DNA of 64,000 bases from Eonycteris spelaea (taxonomy: Eukaryota; Chordata; Mammalia; Chiroptera; Pteropodidae), in NCBI GenBank assembly GCA_003508835.1, contig PUFA01000143.1, positions 4,179,501 through 4,243,500 on the forward strand, written 5' to 3'. The notes under the pieces were generated by a model. That model was not told the DNA's origin. It ran no database searches and saw only the letters and a program-made list of their open reading frames with translations. The translations under genes were made by a program, and so were the position numbers. The first letter of the stretch is position 1, and each line of letters begins with the position of its first letter. Shown one piece after another: positions 34,829 to 44,226 of the stretch.

Positions 34829-37056
34829 ATATGATGTGAATGTTTTACACTTGATGTTCCAAAAGTTCCTTAAAATATCTTCATTTTTTTGGATTCTATT
34901 TTCTTGTTTTTGTTCTGTTTGGGTCTTTCCTGCCACTTTACCTTCCAAATCACTAATTTGATCCTTTGCTTTATCTAATCTGTTAGATTCCTTCTAGTTT
35001 ATTATTTATTTCAGTTATTATGTTCTTCATTTCTGTTATTTAAAATAATTTCTATGTCCTTTTTATGCTTACTATCTCTTTGTTTAAGTTCTCACTGAGA
35101 TCATGTATTCTACCTTTAAGTTCATTGAGCATCCTTATAACAAGTGTTTTGAACTCTGTATCTGTAGATTGCTTATCTCCATTTTGTTTAGTTCTTCTCC
35201 TGGAGCTTTTTTTTTGTTTTGTTCTTTCATTTGGAACATGTTTCTTTTTCTCTCATTTTGGCTGCCTCTCTGTGATTGTTTCTATGTATTAGGAAGTTCT
35301 GCTATATCTTTCAATTGGCAGGATGGGTTTATGTCATTGGTTTCTTGGGGTAGTGGTACAGAGATTCAGACTCCCTTGTCACTTGAGGTGGGTGGGCCAG
35401 GTATGTTCTTTGTGTGGGTTGTGTGTTCCCTCCTGTTGTAGTTGAGACTTGGTTGGGTAATGGCTGAAAACTGCTAGAAATTTATTACTTGCAGGAAAAT
35501 TACTGCTGGCTATGCCCATGGGAACATAGGCTGTTACCCATAGGAACACAACATTCTAAACAAGCTTTCTGCTTCTGTAACCCAGCTTATGCACCTGACC
35601 TGTAAGTTGACAGGTAGTGAATAGAGGAAAGATAGCCTTTTGTGTTTAGACAGAATAAAGAGTGAGATTTGGGGCTTAAAAACCCTGTACCTCTACATTT
35701 CGGGGCTGCTTAATTTGGGGTCTGCATACCCCTGGCAGACCTAGCTGGCTGAAGAGTGTTTCCTATAACTCACTGAGTTCCGGTGGTCCATGTGTCTTTC
35801 GGGGGCTGGCGGCTACAACAGTTGCTTTTTTCATGTCAGTTTGTAGGACTGACCCTCAAGCTCTATGGCTGTGAGGACTGGCCGTGATTACAGTGGACAA
35901 GCTCTTGTACAAGGCCTGACCCCACTCTGTAGGAGAGCTCCAGTGCTTGACAGTCCATTCTTTAGGTGTGTCATTTTTGGAGCTCATTGTGTGGTGCTGT
36001 GGTGGGGTCTGAACTTGGCCACTGGTTTGGGGATTTGGGGGAGATTCTCGATGCAGGCCAAGGTCAGCTGCTGCCTATTCTTGTCTTGGAGCCACCTTGT
36101 AGGAACTACAAAGTGTTCTATGATTGGTATCTGCCTGTGTTGGGCTTGGAGGTACCTGGAAGAGGAAATGCTGTGAACTGAGGCTGGTTGCCACTAGTGC
36201 TAGGATTGCAGCTGCTTGGCAAGAGGTATAGGGAATGCCAAGGTAAGCTGCTGCTTTGGGGAGATTTGTGAAACTTTGAGAAATTTTAGGAACATCCACA
36301 GCATGGGCAGAGGCCAGCAGTTTGTGAGAAACAGCCTCTGAAAAAGTTCCAGTGTTTAGGTTGGGTGTAGCAGGGTCTGAGGGAATCATCAGCTTCAGGT
36401 GAGTGGTGTTATCCAAGTTGATAGGGACTCAGATAAGGTGCCCACCTGTGCTTGTAGGCTGGGAGTTTGGAGGGCTCAGCAAAGCAAAAATGGCACCTGT
36501 CAATACTTCTGTCAGAGAGCTTCTTCACTAGCCCTAACCCTGAGGCCAGACAATTCAGTTTTTTCCATGTCCATGGTGCTTTGCAAGCTGCTGCTTAAGT
36601 GCTGGAGCTGAGTCAGTGAGCCCATTAGGGAGTACATCTGTGTGTAATCCCTCTAAGAGGAAAGCCTAAGGCTTCAACAGCCCTTTGTCTCACCCAGACA
36701 AAATCCCTGCTTTTTTTCGCAGCCATATTCCTGGGAATCTCCTTCCTGGCACTGGTACTGTGGGCCAGAGAGTCTTTTGTGGGGCTGGGACCCCTCACTC
36801 CTCAAGGGTAATCTCTACAGCCAAGATATCCCTTCTAATTCTAATCCGCTACACGTGGGTGTGTGGCCAGCCTCTTTTGTGTCTCCACCCCTCCTACTAG
36901 TTTCCACATGACTTCTTTATATCGTTAGTTTTAGGAGTTCAGTTCGGCTAGTCCTCAGGCGAGTCTCAAAAATAGTTGTTCCATAATTCAGTTGTAATTT
37001 TGATGTAGTGTTGGAAGAAGTGAGCATAGCTTGTACTGACTCCACCATCTTAACTA
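34829..37056 (-). mobile_element. L1 5' part: ORF1 and 5' UTR, split by an LTR
   Basis: ORF1 N-terminal and central parts (about 34840-35290; 'gttctcactgagatcatgta', 'ttttgaactctgtatctgta') are followed by a GC-richer 5' UTR (about 35300-37056). It ends 'tgactccaccatcttaacta', the complement of the L1 start. At 35456-35820 the 5' UTR is interrupted by a plus-strand LTR. A sense-strand frame of 113 codons at 36075-36416 has no counterpart in the other copies and is probably chance. Confidence 0.75.
35456..35820 (+). mobile_element. Solo retroviral LTR inserted in L1 5' UTR
   Basis: This 365-bp block is absent from the equivalent point of the L1 5' UTR at about 20900 and 57830. It shows a retroviral LTR layout: an 'aataaa' at 35654-35659, a TATA-like 'cttaaaaaccctg' just after, a G/T-rich stretch, and an end 'ggggctggcggctacaaca' with terminal CA. 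'gttg' occurs on both sides (35452-35455 and 35821-35824), as for a 4-bp gammaretrovirus-like duplication. The expected 5' TG overlaps the left flank or is mutated. No internal viral genes are present, so it is the product of LTR-LTR recombination. The LTR family is not identified. Confidence 0.7.
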
Positions 37057-37322
37057 GAAGATTAGCTAGTATTTTATTTAGGATTTTTGTATATATATTT
37101 ATCAGAGATAATGATCTTTAATTTTCTTCTTTTTTTTTTTTCTGTTGTCCTTGACAGGTTTTGGTATCAGGGTAATGTTGACTCATAAAATGTGTAGACT
37201 CTTCAATTATTTTTGAAAGAGTTTGAGAAGAATAGGTATTAAATCTTTGAATGTTTGGTAGAATTTACTAGTGAAAGACATCTGGTCCTGGCCTTCTACT
37301 TTTTGGAGGTTTTTGGTTCACG
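37057..37322 (-). mobile_element. Old L1 ORF2, resumed after nested insertions
   Basis: This continues the ORF2 reading of the element that broke off at 30765: 'tccttgacaggttttggtat', 'tgaatgtttggtagaattta' and 'catctggtcctggccttcta', all in complement. It runs into the giant pyrimidine tract at 37323. Confidence 0.7.
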
Positions 37323-39602
37323 TTTCTTTCTTCTTCTTCTTCTTCTTCTTCTCTCTTCTTCTTCTTCTTCTTCTTCTTCTTCTTCTTCTTCTTCTTCTTC
37401 TTCTTCTTCTTCTTCTTCTTCTTCTTCTTCTTCTTCTTCTTCTTCTTCTTCTTCTTCTTCTTCTTCTTCTTCTTCTTCTTCTTCTTCTTCTTCTTCTTCT
37501 TCTTCTTCTTCTTCTTCTTCTTCTTTCTTCTTCTTCTTCTTCTTCTTCTTCTTCTTCTTCTTCTTCTTCTTCTTTCTTCTTCTTCTTCTTCTTCTTCTTC
37601 TTCTTCTTCTTCTTCTTCTTCTTCTTCTTCTTCTTCTTCTTCTTCTTCTTCTTCTTCTTCTCTTCTTCTTCTTCTTCTTCTCTCTTCTTCTTTCTTCTTC
37701 TCTTCTTCTTCTTCTTCTTCTTCTTCTTCTTCTTCTTCTTCTTCTTTCTTCTTCTTCTTCTTCTTCTTCTTCTTCTTCTTCTTCTTCTCTTCTCTCTTCT
37801 TCTTCTTTCTTCTTCTTCTTCTTCTTCTCCTCTTCTTCCTCTTTCCCCTCTTCCTACTTCTTCTTTCTTCTTCTTCTTCTTCTTCTTCTTCTTCTTCTTC
37901 TTCTTCTTCTTCTTCTTCTTCTTCTTCTCTTCTTCTTCTTCTTCTTCTTTTCTCTTCTTCTTTCTCTTCTTCTTCTTCCTTCTTCTTCTCTTCCTCTTCT
38001 TCTTCTTCTCTTCTTCTTCTTTTCTTCTTCTTCTTCTCCTTCTCCTTCTTCTCCTTCTCCTTCTCCTCCTTTCCCTTCTTCTCCCTCCTCTTCTCCTCCT
38101 CCTCCTCCTCCTCCTCCTCCTCTCCCTCCTCCTCCTCCTCCTCCTCCTCGTTCTTCTTCTTCTCCTCCTTCTTTCTCCTCCTTTTCTCCTCCTTCTTCTC
38201 CTCCTTCTTCTCCTTCTTTTCTCCTTCTTCTCCTCCTTCTCCTTCTCCTTCTCCTTCTCCTTCTCCTCTCCTCTCTCCTCCTTCTCCTCCTCCTTCTCCT
38301 CCCTCCTCCTCCTCCTCCTCCTCCTCCTCCTCCCTCCTCCTCCTTGTTCTTCTTCTTCTCCTCCTTCTTCTCCTCCTTCTTTCTCCTTCCTTCTTCTCCT
38401 CTTCTCCTTCTCCTTTCTCCTTCTCCTTCCTCCCTTCTCTCCTCCTTCTCCTCTCCTTCTCCTCCTCCTTCTCCTCCTCCTTCCTCTTCTTTCCTCCTTC
38501 TCTCCTTTCCTCTCCTTCCTTCTCCTTCTCTCCTCTCCTCCTCCTCCTCCTCCTCTCCTCCTCCTCCTCCTCCTCCTCCTCCTCCTCCTCCTCCTCCTCC
38601 TCCTTGTTCTTCTTCTTCTCCTTCTTTCTCCTCCTCTTCTCCTCCTTCTTCTCCTCCTTCTTCTCCTCCTTCTTCTCCTCCTTCTTCTCCTCCTTCTCCT
38701 TCTCCTTCTCCTTCTCCTTCTCCTCCTCCTTCTCCTCCTCCTTCTCCTTCTCCTTCTCCTCCTCCTTCTCTCCTTCTTCTCCTCCTCTTCTCCCCTTCTT
38801 CTCCTCCTTCTCCTTCTCCTTCTCCTTCTCCTTCTCCTTCTCCTTCTCCTCCTCTCCTTCTCCTCCTCCTTCTCCTCCTTCTTCTCTCCTCCTCCTTCTC
38901 CTCTCCTTCTCTCCTCCTTCTTCCTCCTCCTTCTCCTTCTCCTCTTCTTCTCCTTCTTCTCCTTCTCCTTCTCTTCTCCTTCTCTTCTCCTTCGTCCTTC
39001 TCCTTCTCCTTCTCCTTCTCCTTCTCCTTCTCCTTCTCCTTCTCCTTCTCCTTCTCCTTCTCCTTCTCCTTCTCCTTCTCCTTCTCCTTCTCCTTCCTTC
39101 TCCTTCTCCTTCTCCTTCTCCTTCTCCTTCTCCTTCTCCTTCTCCTTCTCCTTCTCCTTCTCCTTCTCCTTCTCCTTCTCCTTCTCCTTCTCCTTCTCCT
39201 TCTCCTTCTCCTTCTCCTTTCTCCTTCCTTCTTCTTCTTCTCCTTCTTCTCTTCTTCTTCTTCTCCTTCTCTTCTCCTTCTCCTTCTCCTTCTCTCTCTC
39301 TCCTTCTCCTTCTCCTTCTCCTCTCCTTCTCCTCTCCTTCTCCTTTCCTTCTCCTTCTCCTTCTCCTTCTCCTTCTCCTTCTCCTTCTTCCTTCTCCTTC
39401 TCCTTCTCCTTCTCCTTCCTTCTCCTTCTCCTTCTCCTTCTCCTTCTCTTCTTCTTCTCTTCTTCTTCTTCTTCTTCTTCTTCTTCTTCTTCTTCTTCTT
39501 CTTCTTCTTCTCTTCTCTTCTCCTTCTCTCCCCTCCTCCTCCTCCTCCTCCTCCTCCTCCTCCTCCTCCTCTTCTCTTCTTCTTCTTCTTCTCTTTTTTT
39601 TT
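37323..39602. repeat. Giant 2.28-kb polypyrimidine/polypurine tract
   Basis: The plus strand is all C and T for 2,280 bases except for five purines (A at 37856, G at 38150, 38346, 38606 and 38994). The left third is (TTC)n, with one uninterrupted run of about 57 units (37355-37525). The middle mixes TCC, TTC and TTCTCC. A long hexamer (TTCTCC)n run lies at 38998-39222 with one slip, and a (TCC)n block at about 39533-39571. Open frames of 339-804 codons across it are poly-Ser, Leu, Phe or Pro artefacts. It sits inside an old L1 ORF2 at a T-rich point that probably seeded it. Such tracts can form triplex DNA. Confidence 0.97.
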
Positions 39603-39904
39603 ACTGTTGATCAGTCTATATAGATTTTTAAATTATTTTTGTGATCAGTCTAGATATGTTTACTGCTAAGAACTTGTTCATTTCTTCTAGATTATTGAAC
39701 CTGGTGGTTATAGCCTTTCAAAGTATTCTTGTATAGCCCTTCTGTGGTGTCCATTGTAACTTCTCCTCTTTCATTTATGACTTTGTTCATTCAAGTCACT
39801 TCTCTTTTTGCCTTAATGAGTTTAGCCAGAGGTTTGTCCAATTTTATTAATTTTTCAAAGAACCAGCTCTTTGTTGCATTACTTTTTTCTATGGTCTTTT
39901 TATT
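39603..39904 (-). mobile_element. Old L1 ORF2, right of the pyrimidine tract
   Basis: 'acttgttcatttcttctaga', 'catttatgactttgttcatt' and 'ttttcaaagaaccagctctt' belong to the L1 ORF2 reverse-transcriptase region in complement. A 34-bp local duplication beginning 'gatcagtctatatag' (39609) and 'gatcagtctagata' (39643) lies at its left edge. Confidence 0.7.
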
Positions 39905-40205
39905 TATTTTATTAATAAAATAGAAAAATAAAAGTTTCAAGTGTACAGTACATTGGTTAAAAATGTATATAGTTTATGTAACAATCCCCTTGATTACTCT
40001 TTCTCTCCCCTGGCTCAACACCTAGCCATTATATTACTGCTAACTGATTTCTATTATGCCATGCTCCTCATCACTGTGACCGCAATCAACTATTAATTTA
40101 TACCTCTTTAACTCTTCACCCCTTTCTCCCAGGCCCCTAACTCCCTTCCCCTCTGGCTATCACCAGATTGTCCACTATATTTGTGAGTCTTCTATTGTCT
40201 TTTGT
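39905..40205 (-). mobile_element. Short 5'-truncated L1 3' UTR insertion
   Basis: About 300 bp of L1 3' UTR ('tttcaagtgtacagtacatt', 'tggctatcaccagattgtcc') interrupts the old ORF2, which resumes with 'ctattttatttcattctgct'. No clean duplication is visible because the target is T-rich. Confidence 0.65.
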
Positions 40206-40435
40206 TCTCTATTTTATTTCATTCTGCTCTACTTTTTATTTAATTTTTTTTTCTGACTTTGGGCTTCATTTGTTCTTCTTGTTTTAGGTCTTTCAAGGTG
40301 AAAAGTTATTTATTGAGATACTTTTTGATTTCTTCAGGGAGGCTTTAATGCTATAAAATCCCTTTATGACCACTTTGCTGCACCCCCAAATTTGACATGT
40401 ATTGTTATTCTCACTTGTCTCTATGTGTAGTTGTC

Positions 40436-40440
40436 TTCTT

Positions 40441-40500
<60 letters not shown>

Positions 40501-40560
40501 TCTTTCTTTCTTTCTTTCTCTTGCTTTCTTGCTTTCTTGCTCTCTTTTCTTTCTTCTTCT
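40436..40560. repeat. (CT)n and (TTTC)n microsatellite
   Basis: About 24 CT units (40446-40494) are followed by TTTC-type units and a mixed pyrimidine edge, inside the old L1 ORF2. Confidence 0.92.
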
Positions 40561-40596
40561 TTGAGTCAGCAAATTTTTAGCAGGGTGTGGTTTTTC

Positions 40597-41133
40597 TAGT
40601 TCTCTTTGTAGTTGATTTCCAATTCAGAGGCATTGTGCTTGGAGAATATTTTATTACAAATCAGTCTTAAACTTGTTGAGGCTAGTTTTGTGCCCCAACA
40701 TATGGTCTTTTCTTGAAAATGTTCCATATATACTAGGGAAGAATGTATATTCTGGTATCTGAGATGAAAAGCTCTGTAAATATCAATTATGGCCATTTGG
40801 TAATGTATTATTTAAGGCTGATATTTCCTCATTGGTTTTCTGTTTAGATGATCTATCCACTGCTGTCAATAAGTATTGGGTCTTCTACCGTTGTTCTCAT
40901 TTTTCAGTTTGTCCATTTAGTTCTGTTAGTAGTTTCTTTACATATTTTGGTGCTCTCAGGTTGGATGCATACATATTAATACATATTATGTCTTCCTGAT
41001 GATATATTGTCCCATTTATCATTATAAAATGTTGCTCTTTGTCTCTAGTTACTTTTAAATCTGAAATTATTTTGTCTGAAAGAAGTACAGTTACACCCAC
41101 TTTTCTCTGGATGCTAATTTTTTGGAGTTTCAT
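40597..41133 (-). pseudogene. L1 endonuclease domain pseudogene (old L1 ORF2 N-terminus)
   Basis: Two adjacent minus-strand frames carry recognisable APE-type endonuclease sequence of L1 ORF2. The first (40897-41133) covers the middle of the domain around 'INGTIYHQEDIICINMYAS'. The second (40596-40796) covers its end, where the conserved Ser-Asp-His catalytic triplet of live elements appears as 'SKH' in 'FSKHNASELEI', so the Asp is lost. In live L1 this domain makes the first nick at TTTT/A-type targets. The frames are separated by stops, so no protein is expected. Confidence 0.7.
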
Positions 41134-43740
41134 TTTTCACTCTTTCCCTTTAAGTCTGTTTGTCTTCAAAGCTGAGATGTGTCTCCTGAAGGCAGCATAT
41201 AGTTGGGTTTTATTTTTTGATCCCCAAAAATAAATTCTTCTGTGCATTTAATTGGCGAGTTAAGTCCATTTATATTTAGGGTGATTATTGAACATGCAGA
41301 TTTCCTACAGCCATTTTTTTTTTTTTTTTTGCTGGTAGCTCTGTGTCTCCACTGTTTTCTTTTCCTTGTGTTTCTGTCTGTTATTTTGGTTTGGTGGTAT
41401 TCTATGAGTTTTTCCTCTGTTGCCTCTTTTTAATGTTATGTGTCTGATTTCTAAATTTTTTTTTATGTGTGATTACTGTTATTTTTTGCAAAAGAAAAGT
41501 TTATATGTACAGAAGTCCTTTATTTTTGGCTGCATCTTTTCTCCATTCAGTTTTGAAAATTTTTGTCTTTTCCTTCTCCTTTTATGTTTTTTTGTTGTTA
41601 CAAATTAAACCTTTTAATAGTGTTGGTCATTTCCAATTTGCAGTAGCTGGTGTCTTTCTTTTTTAATAAATGTTTATCTCCTTTAAACTTTATGTTATAG
41701 TTTAGTATATTCTAAACAAGGGTTATAATTTCTTGCTTCTGTCTGTTGTTAGTAATCTTACTCACAGTTTTCTATACTTTTATCTTTTTGTTTCAGGTAG
41801 AATACCTTTCAGCATTTATTGTAATGCAGGTCTTGTGGTTGTAAATTCCTTCGCCTCTGTATGTCTGGAAAAGTCTTTATTTCTCCTTTATATCTAAAGG
41901 TAACTTTACTGGATATGTTATTCTTGGTTGGTGATTTTCTCTTTTCAATAATTTGATATTTAAATTCACTTTCTCCAAGTTTGTAAGGTTTCTGTTGAAT
42001 ATAATAGGATTTTCTTTATAGGTTATCACAGTCTTTTCTCTGGCTGCCTTGAAAATTCTTTCTTTGTTATTAATTTTTGACAGTTTTATATATACGATGT
42101 CTTGAAGATGGCCTTTTTGGATTGAAATTATTTGTTTTCTATTACCTTCTTGAATTAGAGTATCCAGTTCTTTTCATAAGTTTAGAAATTCCTAATTGAT
42201 TATTGTTTTTATGGCTCTCTGTTTCCTTCTTTCACTCTTCTCTTTCTGGTATAACCCATTATTTTATATGTTCTTTCTAATGGAGTTAGTTCTTATAGAG
42301 TCCTTTCATCCATTCATTTTACTCTTGATTGTCTCTCTCCTTCCACTTGAGTCATTTTTGGATTTCTATCTTCTATATCACTAATCTTTGCTCCATGTGG
42401 TCTGCTTTATTTCTTAAGCTTGATAGTTCATTCTTCATGTCATTTATTGAGTTTTTTCAGCTGTAGAATTTTTCTTTGGCACTATTTTTTGTCTGATACA
42501 TTTTTACAGTTCAATGTCATTGTAAAGTAATCCTTTGTCTTTTGATTTTTATTTTTAGCTCATTGAATTGCTTCTCTCAGTTTCTTTTCTCTTTACTGAG
42601 TTTTTTCAGAACTGCAATCTTGAATTCTGTTATTTTAATCATAGTCTTTCATTTCTTTAAGTTTATTTTCTGGAGATTTAAAAATTTTCTCTCTAGGTCT
42701 TTTATTACCTTGGTTATTGATTGTACTTGATGGATTGTTTCTTTGCCTGTGCATTTGGGAGAATAAAAACTTTTTTTTTTTTAATGTTAGAGTTTGACCA
42801 TTGCTTAGCAGGTTGATAAGCGGGTTCTTTCTCTGTCCTCCAGGAGATGCACTAACGCACTATTTGTTTTCTCTCTCTTACATGCATTGCTAGGACTTCT
42901 GGCATCTCTGTGGTTAAGTATCCCTTGGCTATAGAAAATGCTTTGTCTTCCCTGAGGAAGTGGTATTTTCTTTATGACCCAATTACCTAGCTCTCTGGGC
43001 ACTACTCCAGTGTTTGGAGTGGTGAGCTATGGATCGATCTCTTGGCATGTATGTTCTTGGTGCCACCTTCCTGTAGCCAGAAGCCAGCAGCAGAGCTGAT
43101 CTGTCTGAGGTGACTCAGCTGTTACTACCAGGCTATGCTACAGTGGGTTGGGGGAGGAATGGGCAGGAAGCGGGTTGGTACATCCACAGCACTCTTTTCT
43201 CTAGTGGGTTTAGCCACGAGTACAGACAACTTAAGCTGGAAAGTTTTTTTCAGCCCTTTTATAATCTTTTGAGTAGAGATTTTACTCCTGGTTGGGCCAC
43301 AGGAAAGATCTATTGAATCATTTGTCCCCATGATGGCCAGCTGTGGAATACTGTGGCCTTTTGCACTATTTGTCTGCCCCTAACCCTGGGCTCAGCTTCG
43401 ATGTGTGCTGGCCTCCCAGGCTTGATGGCTATCTCTGCCCTGCCAATTTGCCCTGTGAGGGTTGCACCCAAACCCTTCACTGCTATTGTGGCTATAGCAA
43501 GTGCTGGACTTGTGCAGCTTCTGTCTCAGAGCTTCCCATAATTCTTTCTCCCCTGTTTGCTCTGGTACAACCACTTTCAGATCTCAATGCACAGATCTCT
43601 CAGACATGTTTGTGTGTTGAACTGGAATCTTTTGTTTGAATTTATAACTGTCCACACTGTTGTAACTTCAAGGGCATAGGTCTGGGGGTCCTCTCACACT
43701 GCCATGCTCCTGACATCACTGCAACTTGTTCTTTATCTAT

Positions 43741-44226
43741 TGCCTCTTTAACCGCTTCTGTTTTCTGTTTATTTAGGTGGATATTAAATCTCACTATATC
43801 TTCCATATCTCTTTAACTCTTTCATGTTTTCCATTTTCTCTTCTCTTTGCTACATTCTAAATATTTTGAATATATCTCCAATTTACTACTTCTCTTGTCA
43901 AAAGTGTCTAATTTTTCTAATACTTAACCCAATAACGAGACTTCATTCTAAGAATTATACATTTATATTACTTGAGGTTATATGTTAATTATATTTTCCT
44001 ATTTATAGTTTTTTTATACTAATCTTATGTGATATCATCCTCTATTTCTTTAAATATTTTATATAAGGCTTTTTAGTATGCTGTATCTCTCAGTGAGTGA
44101 TTAAGGGTCTGGTGTGTGTGATAATCTTTGTGAGGCCATGCTTGAATTGAGTCTATTAGGATATGCAGTTCTTACCTGGGGAAGCAGTCTTCCTAAAAAG
44201 GGTTCATTTCTACTTGTGAGAACAGG
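43741..44226. other. Spacer between head-to-head L1 5' ends
   Basis: About 490 bp of AT-rich sequence separates the 5' end of the old minus-strand L1 from the start of the plus-strand L1. It may itself be an old LINE fragment, but I could not assign it. Its right edge 'acttgtgagaac' (44212-44223) resembles 'acttgtcacaag' at 51964, suggesting the target-site duplication of the plus-strand L1. Confidence 0.4.

Larger units (their letters stand above)
40206..43740 (-). mobile_element. Old L1 5' half: ORF2 N-terminus, ORF1 and 5' UTR
   Basis: The minus-strand frames 40897-41133 ('IISDLKVTRDKEQHFIMING', then an 'INMYASNLRAPKYVKKLL' stretch) and 40596-40796 ('IIDIYRAFHL' and later 'FSKHNASELEI') are the two halves of the L1 endonuclease domain. 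ORF1-like sequence follows at about 41800-42730, and GC-richer 5' UTR-like sequence to about 43740. Stops and frameshifts are dense. It belongs to an older subfamily than the copy at 15960-22396, and its ORF1 and 5' UTR look quite different. Confidence 0.65.

Noticed and set aside
36075..36416. 113-codon minus-strand frame in an L1 5' UTR
   Set aside because: It lies on the L1 sense strand upstream of ORF1 and is not conserved in the copies at 4190-4396 or 58013-58217.
37330..37800. Possible CRISPR-like regular repeat
   Set aside because: The period is 3 bp with no spacers, in a mammalian L1 context; it is a microsatellite.
37255..39669. Very long plus-strand open frames (804, 779 and 339 codons)
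   Set aside because: They consist almost wholly of Ser, Leu, Phe and Pro encoded by the TTC/TCC repeat. A pyrimidine-only strand cannot contain stop codons, so the openness is automatic.
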